A stretch of 64,000 nucleotides of DNA from Nocardioides faecalis. Its GTDB lineage: Bacteria > Actinomycetota > Actinomycetes > Propionibacteriales > Nocardioidaceae. Position numbers and translations under genes: made by a program. The stretch covers positions 1,116,001-1,180,000 of the forward strand of contig NZ_CP074406.1 in the NCBI RefSeq assembly GCF_018388425.1. Reading direction: 5' to 3'. Shown one piece after another: positions 26,941 through 39,569 of this stretch; position 1 is the first letter of the stretch, and every line of letters starts with the position of its first letter. The notes below the pieces were generated by a model. It ran no database searches, was not told the origin of the DNA, and saw nothing but the letters and a program-made list of their open reading frames with translations.

Positions 26941-28086
26941 ATGGAGTGGCTCTACCTCGTCATCGGCATCGCCGTCCTCGGCGTCATCGCGCTCGTCGGC
27001 CTCGTCACCACCCGGGTCCGAGGCAGCAAGCGGGACCTGCCCGGTGCGTCCACCGACGTGCTGGCTCCGCCGCGCCCGCAGCAGACGCCACCGGCTCCCG
27101 CGGACACCACCGAGGCTCCCGAGGCCCCGGTCGAGACGCCGGTCGAGCCGGCCGCGCCGACGCTGGACCGGCCCGAGAAGGCGTCCTCGCGCCTGGTGCG
27201 CCTGCGCCAGCGGCTCGCGGGCTCGAACGCGCTGGGCCGTGGGCTGCTCGGCCTGCTGAGCCGGGACAAGCTGGACGAGGACACCTGGGAGGCCATCGAG
27301 GACCTCCTCATCGGCGCCGACATCGGGGTCGGTCCGACCCAGGAGCTGGTGGAGCGGCTGCGCGAGCGCCTGCGGGTCGAGGGCGGTGCCGCCGACGCGC
27401 GCGCCGTGCTCCGTGAGGAGCTGATCGCCCTCGTCGACCCGACGATGGACCGCAGCCTGCAGGTCTCCGGCGCCGACGGCGCACCGGGCGTCGTCCTCGT
27501 GGTCGGCGTCAACGGCACCGGCAAGACCACCACGGTCGGCAAGATCGCCCGGATCCTCGTCGCCGACGAGCGCAGCGTGCTGCTGGCCGCTGCGGACACC
27601 TTCCGGGCCGCGGCCGCCGAGCAGCTCAGCACGTGGGGCGAGCGCGTCGGCGTCGAGGTCGTGCGCGGGCCCGAGGGCGGTGACCCGGCGAGCGTCGCCT
27701 TCGACGCCGTCCGCACCGGTATCGAGGACGGCGTCGACACCGTCGTGGTCGACACCGCCGGCCGGCTGCAGAACAAGCAGGGGCTGATGGACGAGCTCGG
27801 CAAGGTGAAGCGGGTGCTGGAGAAGCAGCTCCCGGTCACCGAGGTGCTCCTCGTCCTCGACGCCACCACCGGCCAGAACGGGCTGATCCAGGCCAAGGTG
27901 TTCGCCGAGGTGGTCGACGTGACCGGCATCGTGCTCACCAAGCTCGACGGCTCCGCCAAGGGCGGCATCGTGGTCGCCGTCCAGCGTCAGCTGGGCGTCC
28001 CGGTCAAGCTCGTCGGTCTCGGGGAGGGCCCCGACGACCTGGCGCCGTTCGACGCCGCCGCCTTCGTGGACGCCCTGCTGAGCTGA
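26941..28086 (+). CDS. ftsY: signal recognition particle receptor FtsY
   Basis: Membrane-docked GTPase that receives SRP-ribosome complexes. 381 residues. It begins with a transmembrane helix MEWLYLVIGIAVLGVIALVG, unlike the soluble A domain of E. coli FtsY, then a Pro-rich linker and the NG domain: GVNGTGKTTTVGKIA (about 189-203), DTFRAAAAEQL, DTAGRLQNKQGLMDEL and TKLDGSAKGG. ATG 26941 is chosen because TTG 26929 adds only four polar residues. It converges on the SRPBCC gene with a two-base gap. Confidence 0.97.
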   Translation: MEWLYLVIGIAVLGVIALVGLVTTRVRGSKRDLPGASTDVLAPPRPQQTPPAPADTTEAPEAPVETPVEPAAPTLDRPEKASSRLVRLRQRLAGSNALGRGLLGLLSRDKLDEDTWEAIEDLLIGADIGVGPTQELVERLRERLRVEGGAADARAVLREELIALVDPTMDRSLQVSGADGAPGVVLVVGVNGTGKTTTVGKIARILVADERSVLLAAADTFRAAAAEQLSTWGERVGVEVVRGPEGGDPASVAFDAVRTGIEDGVDTVVVDTAGRLQNKQGLMDELGKVKRVLEKQLPVTEVLLVLDATTGQNGLIQAKVFAEVVDVTGIVLTKLDGSAKGGIVVAVQRQLGVPVKLVGLGEGPDDLAPFDAAAFVDALLS

Positions 28087-28088
28087 TC

Positions 28089-28556
28089 TCAGCGCACGGC
28101 TGCGAGCACCTCGGGGTCCTCGCAGGCGCGCGCGAAGGCGCGGATCCGTGCCTCGATCTCGCGGCCCAGCAGCCACGTGCCGATCCGATCCGCGACCGGG
28201 CTCAACCACGCCGGACGGGTCGTGAACGTGTACTTCCACCGTGCCCGGGTGCCGCCCTCGACGGCCTCGAAGCGCCAGCCGCCGCCGAACGAGGCGAAGA
28301 ACCAGGGGCCGCGGACCATCGTCATCCCGACCGAGGTCGGGGGCCGGTAGGAGACGTACTCACTGTCCATCCGGGGGCCCAGTCGAGCCCAGGTGCGGGT
28401 GCGCACCCCCTTGGCCGGGGCCGTCGCGGCGTCCAGCAGCTCCTGACGGCGGATGAAGGGGTCCCACCGACGTCGTAGCTCTCCGGTCGTCTGGGAGACG
28501 GCGAAGGCGAGGTCGGGGTCCACGGGCACGAAGGTCTCGGCGGCGACGCGGGGCAC
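28089..28556 (-). CDS. SRPBCC (START-like) family protein
   Basis: 155-residue helix-grip protein that likely binds a hydrophobic ligand in a cavity; function unknown. It starts MPRVAAETFVPVDPDLAFAV, typical of polyketide-cyclase/START-like proteins, and contains FGGGWRFEAVEGGTRARW. GTG 28556 follows GAGGG closely. It is divergent from the amt operon and its promoter region adjoins the GTNAC elements at 28621-28656. Confidence 0.82.
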   Translation of the reverse strand: MPRVAAETFVPVDPDLAFAVSQTTGELRRRWDPFIRRQELLDAATAPAKGVRTRTWARLGPRMDSEYVSYRPPTSVGMTMVRGPWFFASFGGGWRFEAVEGGTRARWKYTFTTRPAWLSPVADRIGTWLLGREIEARIRAFARACEDPEVLAAVR

Positions 28557-28620
28557 GCCCTCATCGAAGCAGGCGACTCCAGAGCACGACCCGGGCCACG
28601 CCCGAGTGCGTCATCTTTCC

Positions 28621-28656
28621 GTAACGCGATCGGCGAACTCGTTACGTGTGCGTAAC
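28621..28656 (+). promoter_or_regulatory. GTNAC cluster upstream of amt-glnK-glnD, GlnR-operator-like
   Basis: Three GTNAC-type pentamers: GTAAC (28621-28625), GTTAC (28641-28645) and GTAAC (28652-28656). The last two are 11 bp apart and form the palindrome GTTACG-TGTG-CGTAAC. In Streptomyces GlnR binds GTNAC-N6-GAAAC repeats; this resembles that with a one-base change in the second half-site. Confidence 0.55.
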
Positions 28657-28701
28657 CCGAGCCCGGACCCGTCGAAATCAACGGGGAGCAATGTTCCGGC
28701 C

Positions 28702-30374
<1,673 letters not shown>

Positions 30375-30474
30375 GCAGCCGGCGGCCACCCGGCCGCCGG
30401 CCCCGCCGGCGCCCTCGGCCGCACCGACCCAGCGATGTGGACGCGACTGAGCCGGACGGAGCCTGGACCACCGT

Positions 30475-32706
30475 ATGACCGCTGCTGACCGCGCCGAGCG
30501 CACCACCGCCGCCGACGCGCTGTGTGCCCGCGCCCTCGAAGAGGCGGGGGCTCCCGAGGCCGGGGTGGCGCTCGTCGCCGTCGGCGGCTACGGCCGCCGG
30601 GAGCTGGCGCCGTTCTCCGACCTCGACGTGGTCCTCGTCGCCGACGAGGGGTACGACGACACCGAGCTGGCCGCGCTCGCGGGCCGGGTCTGGTACCCGC
30701 TGTGGGACTCGGGCTGGAAGCTCGACCACGCCGTGCGTACCAGCGCGGAGATGCTCACCGCCGCGGAGAAGGACCTGCGCGTCGCGGCGGGGCTGCTCGA
30801 CATGCGGCACGTCGCGGGTGACACCAACCTTGCGCTGCGGACCCGCACGACGCTGCTCGCACAGTGGCGCCGGCAGGCCCGGCGTCGCCTGCCCGAGCTG
30901 CGCGAGCTGGTCGTCGGACGGCACCGCACCGTCGGGGAGCTGGCGCACCTCTCCGTGCCGGACCTCAAGGAGGCCGCCGGAGGGCTGCGCGACGCCACGG
31001 TGCTGCGCGGCCTCGCGGCCACCTGGCTGGTCGACGTGCCCGCCGCGGACCTCGAGCGCTGCCGCAACCAGCTGCTGGACGTGCGCGACGTGCTGCACGA
31101 GGTCGCCGGCCGCGGCACCGACCGCATCGCCCCCGAGCACTGGGAGCCCCTGGCCGAGAGGCTGGGCCTTCCCGGCGAGCTCGAGGCACAGCGTCACGTC
31201 CGCGAGCTGGGCCGGCGCGTCACCCACCTCTCGCGCCTGGCATGGCGCCGGGCCGACGACGTGCTCCGCCGTTCGCCCGCGAACCGGCCGCGCCGACCCG
31301 AGCTGGTGCCGCTCGCGCCCGGGGTGGCCGCCGCCCGGGACGAGGTCGTGCTCGAGCGGCGCGCCCGCCCGGCGAGCGATCCGGTGCTGCTGCTGCGGGC
31401 CGCCGCCGAGGCCGCGACCCGCGACCTGGTGCTGGCCCCGGCCACCGCCGCCCGGCTCGTGCGGGAGTGCCCGGCGTTGCCCGAGCCGTGGCCGCAGGAG
31501 GCGCGGCAGCAGATGGTGCGGCTGCTCGCCTCCGGACCGGGCCTGCTGCCGGTGTGGGAGACCCTGGACGAGACCGGGGCGCTGGAGCGGGTGCTGCCGG
31601 AGTGGGAGCGGATCCGCCTGCTGCCGCACGCCTCGCCGATCCACCGGTTCACCGTCGACCGGCACGTGGTGGAGACCTGCATCGAGGCCGCGGCGTTGAT
31701 CCGTGAGGTGTCGCGTCCCGACGTGCTGGTCGTCGCGGCGCTGCTGCACGACATCGGCAAGGGCGGGTTGACCGAGCACAGCGTGGCGGGTGCCCCGATC
31801 GCCCGCGAGGTGGCACGGCGCATGGGATTCGGCCCCGAAGAGGTCGAGCTCATCGCGACGCTGGTGCGCTGGCACCTGCTCCTGGCCGACGTGGCCACCA
31901 CCCGCGACCCGGACGACCCGGCGACGATCGAGGCGCTCACCCAGCACGTGAGCACCCCCGAGGCGCTCGACCTGCTCGCCGCGCTGACCGAGGCCGACGC
32001 CAAGGCGGCCTCCACCAAGGCCTGGACGTCATGGCGGGCCGGCCTGGTGCTGGACCTGGCTCGGCGGGCACGCGCCTCCCTGCTGCAGGGCGCCGTGCCG
32101 CCCCCGCTCGGCGGCGAGGAGATCGAGGTGCCGCCCGCCGCGCTCGCCGGAGAGCTCGCGGTCGAGGTCGAGCGGGTGCCCGACGGCTCCCGGGTCACCG
32201 TCGTGGCCCCTGACCGCATCGGCCTGCTGGCAGGCGTCGCCGCGGCGTTCGCGCTGCGCAGGGTCTCGGTGCGGGCCGCCCGGGTCTGGTCGCAGGGCGA
32301 GCACGGCGTCTCGGTCTGGGACGTCGCCGACGACCACCTCGACCCCCGCGCGCTGCGCGACCAGCTCGAGGCGATCGGTGCCGGCCGCGTCGACCCGGCG
32401 ACCCGGCTCGCGCCCCGGGAGCGGCCGGCCGACCAGCTCGCCCCCACGGTGGTCGTGCGGCCCGAGGCCAGTGACCAGGCCACGGTCATCGAGGTCCGGG
32501 CTGCGGACCGGCTCGGGGTGGTCTACCAGGTCACCGCCGCCCTCGCCGCGCTGGAGATGACCGTGCGCTCCGCCCACATCTCCACCCTCGGCCCCCAAGC
32601 GGTGGACGTCTTCTACGTGCAGGAGGCGCACGCCGGCGCACTCGCGGAGACCCGGGCCGCGCAGGCGGCACACGCCGTCCGCGCGGCGATCAGCGAGCGC
32701 ACCTGA
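30475..32706 (+). CDS. glnD: [Protein-PII] nucleotidyltransferase/hydrolase GlnD
   Basis: Modifies and demodifies GlnK in response to nitrogen status. 743 residues. The nucleotidyltransferase domain begins almost at the N-terminus (VAVGGYGRRELAPFSDLDVV, residues 35-54, with catalytic S48, D49 and D51). The HD hydrolase domain has LLHDIGKGG (about 423-431). Two ACT domains follow (RVTVVAPDRIGLLAG about 572, and VIEVRAADRLGVVYQV about 670) that bind glutamine. It completes the nitrogen operon. The stop codon is followed by a short tandem repeat. Confidence 0.96.
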   Translation: MTAADRAERTTAADALCARALEEAGAPEAGVALVAVGGYGRRELAPFSDLDVVLVADEGYDDTELAALAGRVWYPLWDSGWKLDHAVRTSAEMLTAAEKDLRVAAGLLDMRHVAGDTNLALRTRTTLLAQWRRQARRRLPELRELVVGRHRTVGELAHLSVPDLKEAAGGLRDATVLRGLAATWLVDVPAADLERCRNQLLDVRDVLHEVAGRGTDRIAPEHWEPLAERLGLPGELEAQRHVRELGRRVTHLSRLAWRRADDVLRRSPANRPRRPELVPLAPGVAAARDEVVLERRARPASDPVLLLRAAAEAATRDLVLAPATAARLVRECPALPEPWPQEARQQMVRLLASGPGLLPVWETLDETGALERVLPEWERIRLLPHASPIHRFTVDRHVVETCIEAAALIREVSRPDVLVVAALLHDIGKGGLTEHSVAGAPIAREVARRMGFGPEEVELIATLVRWHLLLADVATTRDPDDPATIEALTQHVSTPEALDLLAALTEADAKAASTKAWTSWRAGLVLDLARRARASLLQGAVPPPLGGEEIEVPPAALAGELAVEVERVPDGSRVTVVAPDRIGLLAGVAAAFALRRVSVRAARVWSQGEHGVSVWDVADDHLDPRALRDQLEAIGAGRVDPATRLAPRERPADQLAPTVVVRPEASDQATVIEVRAADRLGVVYQVTAALAALEMTVRSAHISTLGPQAVDVFYVQEAHAGALAETRAAQAAHAVRAAISERT

Positions 32707-32734
32707 CCCCTGCCGATACCCCTGCCGATACCCC
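32707..32734 (+). repeat. two 12-bp tandem repeats right after the glnD stop
   Basis: CCCCTGCCGATA occurs at 32707-32718 and 32719-32730 and begins a third time at 32731. It sits between convergent genes. Confidence 0.7.
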
Positions 32735-32755
32735 GGCCGCGACCGCTGCCGCGGC

Positions 32756-32971
32756 TCAGCAGCAACGCGACTGCGGGGCGTGCTCGCGGGCGTCGGCGCG
32801 GTGGCGCTCCCAGGCCCGGCGCGACATCGGCTCGCTGCCCTCGGCGGCGCAGCGGGCGACGTACTCGTCCCACCGCGCCTCGCCGGTGAACTCGCGCAGG
32901 TACCAGCGCAGCCCGGCCGCCCACCGTCGGGGCGTCGTCCAGCGCTCGGGTCGGGCGGTTTGCATCGTCAT
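32756..32971 (-). CDS. YbdD/YjiX family small protein
   Basis: 71 residues, starting MTMQTARPERW and containing WYLREFTGEARWDEYVARC, the family core, with a Cys pair at the end. YbdD-type proteins are encoded directly after cstA and are needed for, or modulate, pyruvate uptake by the CstA/BtsT family. The ATG overlaps the cstA stop codon by four bases, confirming translational coupling. Confidence 0.9.
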   Translation of the reverse strand: MTMQTARPERWTTPRRWAAGLRWYLREFTGEARWDEYVARCAAEGSEPMSRRAWERHRADAREHAPQSRCC

Positions 32972-35172
32972 CGCACGCCCTCCGTGCGGCGCGAGGCCTC
33001 CCACTCGGCCATCGCCGCCTTCTCGTCGGCGGTGGCGAAGAAGTCGGACGGAGCCACGATCTGCGACGGCGTGTGCGGCACCTCGGTGGTGGGCAGGCCG
33101 CCGGCGCGCAGGGCGCGCACCCACACGACCATCGCGTTCGCGACGACCACGATGACGAGGAGGGCGAAGACCAGCTGCAGCACCCCGTTGGTGGTCGAGT
33201 TCGTGACCACCTGGTCCATCTGGCCGGCGTCGCTCGCCGGCGCCAGCAGCTCCCCGGCGTCACGGGCCTCGCGGTAGCGGTCGGCCTGGGCGAAGTAGCC
33301 GATCGCAGGGTCGTCGGAGAAGACCTTCTGCCAGCTCGCGGTCATCGTGACCACCAGGTCCCACACCAGCGGCACCAGGGGCACCCACACCCACTTCGCA
33401 CGACCGTGCTTGAGCATCAGGGTCACGCACAGGCACAGTGCGATCGCCGCCAGCAGCTGGTTGGAGATGCCGAACAGCGGGAACAGCTGGTTGATCCCGC
33501 CGAGGGGGTCGGTGACCCCGACGTAGAGCATGTAGCCCCACGCGGCGACCACCACCGCGCTCGCCGACCAGGCGGCCGGACGCCACGAGGTGTCGCCGAA
33601 GCGCTTCCAGAAGTTGCCGATCGTGTCCTGCAGCATGAACCGGCCCACGCGGGTGCCGGCGTCGACGGCGGTGAGGATGAACAACGCCTCGAACATGATC
33701 GCGAAGTGGTACCAGAACGCGGAGAGGCCACCGCCGAAGGCGTCGCTGAAGATCAAGGAGATGCCGAGCGCCAGCGTGGGCGCCCCGCCGGTGCGGGAGA
33801 CCAGGGACGGTTCCTCGACCGCCGCGGCGGCCTGGGTCAGCGCGTCGGGGGAGATGGTGAACCCGAGCCCGGCGACGAACTCCGCCGCCGAGGCCGCCGT
33901 ACCGCCGGTGGCGCCGGCGGGGCTGTTCATCGCGAAGTAGAGGCCCTGGTCGATCACGCACGCCGCGATCAGCGCGCTGATCGCGACGAACGACTCCATC
34001 AGCATGCCGCCGTAGCCGATCATCCGGACCTGGCTCTCCTTGGCGATCATCTTCGGCGTCGTGCCGGAGGAGATCAGGGCGTGGAAGCCGGACAGCGCGC
34101 CGCAGGCGATCGTGATGAAGACGAACGGGAAGACCTTGCCGGAGAAGACGGGGCCGTCGCCGTCGAGCGCGAAGCTCGTGACGGGCTCGGCCTGCAGGGC
34201 CGGCTGGGCGAGCAGCAGGCCGACGGCGAGCAGCACGATGACGCCCACCTTCATGAACGTCGACAGGTAGTCGCGCGGGGTCAGCAGCAGCCACACCGGC
34301 AGCACCGAGGCGATGAACCCGTAGACCACCAGGCAGATCACGAGGGTCTCGTGGGACAGCGTCAGCGACTCGCCCAGGGCGGTGTCGTCGATCCAGCCGC
34401 CGGCGATGATGGCGAGCAGCAGCAGGACGACACCGATCCCGGTCGCTTCCAGCACCCGCCCCGGGCGCAGGAAGCGCAGGTAGCAGCCCATGAACAGGGC
34501 GATCGGGATGCTGAGCCCGATCGAGAAGACGCCCCACGGCGACTCGGCCAGCGCGTTGACCACGACGAGGGCCAGCACCGCGAGGATGATGATCATGATC
34601 GCGAACACCGCGATCAGCGCGGCCGTGCCGCCGACGACGCCGATCTCGTCGCGCACCATCTGGCCCAGGCTGCGGCCGTCGCGGCGCATCGAGAAGAACA
34701 GCACCATCATGTCCTGCACGGCGCCGGCCAGGATGACGCCGACGATGATCCAGATCGTGCCGGGCAGGTAGCCCATCTGCGCGGCGAGCACCGGCCCGAC
34801 GAGCGGCCCGGCCCCGGCGATGGCGGCGAAGTGGTGTCCGAAGAGGACCCGCCGGTCGGTAACGTCGAAGTCCTGGCCGTTCTCCAGCCGCTCGGCCGGC
34901 GTCGCCCGGGTGTCGTCGACCTCGAGCACCTTGCGGGCGATGAAGCGGGCGTAGAACCGGTAGGCGATGGCGTACGACGACAGCGCCGCGAACAGGATCC
35001 ACAGCGCGGAGACCTCCTCGCCGCGCGAAAGAGCCAGGACCGTCCAGCAGACCGCGCCGACGAGCGCCACCGCCGTCCAGGTCACGATCGAGGCCGGCGA
35101 CGGCCGGCGCCGTCCGGACCCGCCGGAGGCGGGTGCGGGGCCGGAGCCGGGAGCAGGTGTGGTGGTCGCCAT
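32968..35172 (-). CDS. cstA: carbon starvation protein A / pyruvate transporter family
   Basis: Large polytopic membrane transporter, 734 residues with roughly 16-18 hydrophobic segments, that imports pyruvate and possibly peptides. The conserved core FGHHFAAIAGAGPLVGPVLA (about residues 110-129) and ALSGFHALISSGTTPKMI are present. AAGGAGG lies 6 bases upstream of the ATG, one of the strongest ribosome-binding sites in the window. It forms a two-gene unit with YbdD and is divergent from ffh. Confidence 0.94.
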   Translation of the reverse strand: MATTTPAPGSGPAPASGGSGRRRPSPASIVTWTAVALVGAVCWTVLALSRGEEVSALWILFAALSSYAIAYRFYARFIARKVLEVDDTRATPAERLENGQDFDVTDRRVLFGHHFAAIAGAGPLVGPVLAAQMGYLPGTIWIIVGVILAGAVQDMMVLFFSMRRDGRSLGQMVRDEIGVVGGTAALIAVFAIMIIILAVLALVVVNALAESPWGVFSIGLSIPIALFMGCYLRFLRPGRVLEATGIGVVLLLLAIIAGGWIDDTALGESLTLSHETLVICLVVYGFIASVLPVWLLLTPRDYLSTFMKVGVIVLLAVGLLLAQPALQAEPVTSFALDGDGPVFSGKVFPFVFITIACGALSGFHALISSGTTPKMIAKESQVRMIGYGGMLMESFVAISALIAACVIDQGLYFAMNSPAGATGGTAASAAEFVAGLGFTISPDALTQAAAAVEEPSLVSRTGGAPTLALGISLIFSDAFGGGLSAFWYHFAIMFEALFILTAVDAGTRVGRFMLQDTIGNFWKRFGDTSWRPAAWSASAVVVAAWGYMLYVGVTDPLGGINQLFPLFGISNQLLAAIALCLCVTLMLKHGRAKWVWVPLVPLVWDLVVTMTASWQKVFSDDPAIGYFAQADRYREARDAGELLAPASDAGQMDQVVTNSTTNGVLQLVFALLVIVVVANAMVVWVRALRAGGLPTTEVPHTPSQIVAPSDFFATADEKAAMAEWEASRRTEGVR

Positions 35173-35300
35173 GAGGATCCTCCTTGACCCCGCGAGCCGC
35201 GCCTGTTCGGCCGCGACCCGAGCACGTGCACCGCATGCTGACCACGGTGCGGTACCCGGCCGAGGGGACCGCAGACGCCAGCCCTAGGAGCAGGGACGGT

Positions 35301-35306
35301 TACGAT
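35301..35306 (+). promoter_or_regulatory. possible -10 element TACGAT of ffh
   Basis: TACGAT at 35301-35306 matches the hexamer seen before yceD. It would give a leader of about 95 bases ending at GAGGA (35391-35395) and TTG 35408. No clear -35 is seen. Confidence 0.35.
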
Positions 35307-35374
35307 CAGGGATCGACGAGCCATCCATCGATCTCGCCGCCGATCCCCCCGGGATCGACCGATCACCCCCGATC
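35304..35374. other. cluster of seven GATC sites upstream of ffh
   Basis: GATC occurs at 35304, 35311, 35330, 35342, 35353, 35361 and 35371, roughly every 7-19 bases. One pair forms GATCCC-CCC-GGGATC (35342-35356). The rest of this 235-base divergent gap holds only the cstA ribosome-binding site. Confidence 0.75.
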
Positions 35375-35407
35375 ACCTAGTCGACGACCCACGAGGACGC
35401 AACGCTC

Positions 35408-36993
<1,586 letters not shown>

Positions 36994-36997
<4 letters not shown>

Positions 36998-37380
36998 GCC
37001 CCCGGAAGCCTCCCGGCTCGGTCCTGGTCGTCGACGGCGCCAACGTCGTCGGCGCCCGGCCAGACGGTTGGTGGAAGGACCGGGCCGGTGCCGCCCGGCG
37101 CCTGCACGAGGAGCTCCTCGTCGCCGACGTCGACCAGGACGTCGTGGTGCTGGTCCTCGAAGGGCAGGCCAAGGCCGGGGTCCGGGCAGGCCGCGACGCC
37201 CACGTCCGCACGGTGCACGCCGCCCGCGACGGTGACGCCGCGATCGTCGAGGAGACGCGGCGCGCGGTGGAGGCGGGCTCGCGGGTCGTCGTGGTCACCG
37301 CCGACCGGGCGCTGGACGCCCGGGTGCACGGCGTCGGAGCGACGACGATGTCCCCGACCTGGCTGCTGTCCCGGCTCTGA
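36994..37380 (+). CDS. NYN/PIN-like putative ribonuclease
   Basis: 128 residues. It opens with VLVVDGANVVGARPDGWWKD, where the Asp-Gly-Ala-Asn motif is that of NYN (YacP-like) PIN-fold domains, and has VVVVTADRALDARV near the C-terminus with the second acidic site. A metal-dependent RNase or a related nucleotide-processing role is likely, but no substrate is known. GTG 36994 overlaps the ffh stop, so it is coupled to ffh translation. Confidence 0.75.
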
Positions 37381-37447
37381 GCGGGACCATCCACAGCCGC
37401 TGAGGGCCCTCTTGTCCTACCCTCGCCCGGCCACCACCGTGGGCGCG

Positions 37448-38416
37448 GTGAGTGACTCCCCGGACCGGCTCGCGCCACTGCTCGCCATGCAGAGCGGGGT
37501 GGTGGCGCGACACCAGCTGCGTGCCCTCGGACTCGCCGACCACGACATCGCGCGGATGCTGCGCCGGCGCTTGCTGACCCGGGTCCACCCGGGCACCCAT
37601 GTCGACCACACCGGACCGCTGTCGTGGGACCAGCGCTCCTGGGCCGCCGTGCTGGCCTGCTGGCCGGCGGCAGTGGCGGGCGAGTGCGCCCGGCGCGCGG
37701 CCGACCTGCGGCACCGCGACAGCGCCGACGACGGACGACCGATCGAGGTCGTCGTCGACTTCGCCCGCAACCTGCGAGCGCCGCCCGGCGTGTCGGTGCG
37801 TCGTACCCGGCACCTGCGCCGCGACGTCGACTGGTCGATGCTGCCGCCGCGGCAGCGTCCGGAGCAGTGGGTGCTCGACCTCGCGGCTGCCGCCGCGAGC
37901 GAGCTGGACGCCGTCGCGGTCGTGGCCGACGCCGTCGGCGCCCGTCGGGTACGTCCCGAGCAGCTCCGGTCGGCGCTGGCTGGACGTGCCAGGATTCGGC
38001 GACGCGGGTTCCTCGCGGCCCTGGTCGAGGACGTCGCTGCCGGCACCTGCTCGGCGCTGGAGCACGGCTACCTGCACCGGGTGGAGCGTGCGCACGGACT
38101 CCCTGCGGGCGCGAGGCAGTTCCTGGTCCCCGGAAGGAGTCGGGCCTACCGCGACGTGGAGTACGTCGGCCTGGGCACGATCGTGGAGCTGGACGGTCGG
38201 ATGCACCACAGCGGGATCCCGCATCGGGACCGAGACATGGCGCGTGACCTGGAGGCCACGCAGGACGACCGGCTGACGGTGCGTCTCGGGTGGGGACAGG
38301 TGTACGGCGGCCAGTGCCGCACCGCTTCCGCCGTGGGCGCGATCCTCGCCGCGCGAGGCTGGCGGGGGACGCTGCGTCGCTGCCCCGAGTGCCCGGATGG
38401 TCCGGTGCGGCCGTGA
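37448..38416 (+). CDS. DUF559-type endonuclease-fold protein with AbiEi-like N-terminal domain
   Basis: 322 residues. The N-terminus (LLAMQSGVVARHQLRALGL, then DHDIARMLRRRLLTRVHPG) is the winged-helix segment annotated as an AbiEi antitoxin-like domain. The C-terminus (VGLGTIVELDGRMHH through the acidic DRDMARDLEATQDD) is a Vsr-like restriction-endonuclease fold. Such proteins are multi-copy in Nocardioides-type genomes and of unknown role; no toxin partner is adjacent. GTG 37448 is chosen for the start of the conserved part; GTG 37439 is possible. Confidence 0.75.
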   Translation: MSDSPDRLAPLLAMQSGVVARHQLRALGLADHDIARMLRRRLLTRVHPGTHVDHTGPLSWDQRSWAAVLACWPAAVAGECARRAADLRHRDSADDGRPIEVVVDFARNLRAPPGVSVRRTRHLRRDVDWSMLPPRQRPEQWVLDLAAAAASELDAVAVVADAVGARRVRPEQLRSALAGRARIRRRGFLAALVEDVAAGTCSALEHGYLHRVERAHGLPAGARQFLVPGRSRAYRDVEYVGLGTIVELDGRMHHSGIPHRDRDMARDLEATQDDRLTVRLGWGQVYGGQCRTASAVGAILAARGWRGTLRRCPECPDGPVRP

Positions 38417-38485
38417 TCGTGGTGATCTCCGCGCACCCCGTGCACGCAGATCCCCACGATCCCCGCCGACGCCGGTGGGCGTTGG

Positions 38486-38499
38486 TAGCGTCCGCGCTG
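38486..38499 (+). promoter_or_regulatory. TAGCGT -10-like element before the amidohydrolase gene
   Basis: TAGCGT (38486-38491) lies 7 bases before GTG 38499, without a ribosome-binding site, fitting a leaderless transcript. Confidence 0.5.
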
Positions 38500-39569
38500 T
38501 GAGTGCACTGCGGTTCTCCGGCCCGGTCCTGCCCGACGGCGAGGTGCGCGAGGTGTTCGTGCTCGACGGGCGCGTCACCTACGAGCGGCCGACGGGCGCG
38601 CAGAAGGCGGGGGAGGGCTGGATCCTGCCGGGCCTCGTGGACGCGCACAACCACCTCGGTCTCGAGGACGGCGGCGCGATCAGCGACGAGCAGATCGAGG
38701 AGCAGGCCCTGGCCGACCGCGGCAACGGCGTCCTGCTCACCCGCGACTGCGGCTCGCCGTCGGACACCCGGTGGGTGCAGGAGCGCGAGGACCTGCCGCG
38801 GCTCATCCGCTGCGGCCGGCACGTCGCCCGGACCCGGCGCTACATCAAGAACTACGGCCACGAGGTCGAGCCCGAGGCGCTCACCGACACCGTGGCCGAG
38901 CAGGCCCGAGCCGGTGACGGCTGGGTGAAGCTCGTCGGCGACTGGATCTCCCGGGAGGCCGGCGACCTCGCGCCCTCCTTCCCCGCCGACGCGGTCGCGG
39001 ACGCGATCGAGGTCGCCCACGCCCACGGCGCGAAGGTCACCGCGCACTGCTTCGGCACGGACTCGATCTCCCCGCTGCTCGATGCCGGCATCGACTGCAT
39101 CGAGCACGGCACCGGGCTCACCCACGAGCACCTCGAGCGGATGGTCGCCGCAGGCGTCGCGCTCGTGCCCACCGTGCTGCAGACCACCAAGTTCCCCGAG
39201 TTCGCCGACGCCGGGCGGGAGAAGTTCCCCGACTACGCGCACACGATGGAGCAGCTCTACGCGCGGCGCCGGGAGGTGCTGATGAACGCCCACGACGCTG
39301 GCGTCGCGCTCTACGTCGGCAGCGACGGCGGCGGCTCCACCCGCCACGGCGTGCTGCACGAGGAGATCCTGGCGATGATCGAGATGGGCCTGAGCGCCGA
39401 GTACGTCATCGGCGCCGCCTCCTGGCGCGGCCGGGAGTGGCTGGGCTTCAACGGTGGTCTCGACGAGGGCGCGCCCGCCGACTTCGTGGTCTACCCGCGC
39501 AACCCGGTCGAGGACCCGTCGGTGCTCGCCGAGCCGTCGTACGTCGTGCTGCGGGGCCGGGTCTACTGA
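38499..39569 (+). CDS. amidohydrolase family protein
   Basis: Metal-dependent hydrolase with a TIM-barrel, 356 residues. Metal ligands are visible: HNH in [10 protein letters not shown] (about 47-56), the conserved Lys in WVKLVGDW, His in KVTAHCF and in IEHGTGL, and the catalytic Asp in YVGSDGGG. The substrate is unknown. It lies between ffh and rpsP, as Rv2915c does in M. tuberculosis. The GTG has no ribosome-binding site. Confidence 0.9.
   Translation: MSALRFSGPVLPDGEVREVFVLDGRVTYERPTGAQKAGEGWILPGLVDAHNHLGLEDGGAISDEQIEEQALADRGNGVLLTRDCGSPSDTRWVQEREDLPRLIRCGRHVARTRRYIKNYGHEVEPEALTDTVAEQARAGDGWVKLVGDWISREAGDLAPSFPADAVADAIEVAHAHGAKVTAHCFGTDSISPLLDAGIDCIEHGTGLTHEHLERMVAAGVALVPTVLQTTKFPEFADAGREKFPDYAHTMEQLYARRREVLMNAHDAGVALYVGSDGGGSTRHGVLHEEILAMIEMGLSAEYVIGAASWRGREWLGFNGGLDEGAPADFVVYPRNPVEDPSVLAEPSYVVLRGRVY

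Noticed and set aside
35173-35407. SRP RNA gene next to ffh
   Set aside because: The conserved GGAAG tetraloop helix and GCAGC motif are not present in the gap.
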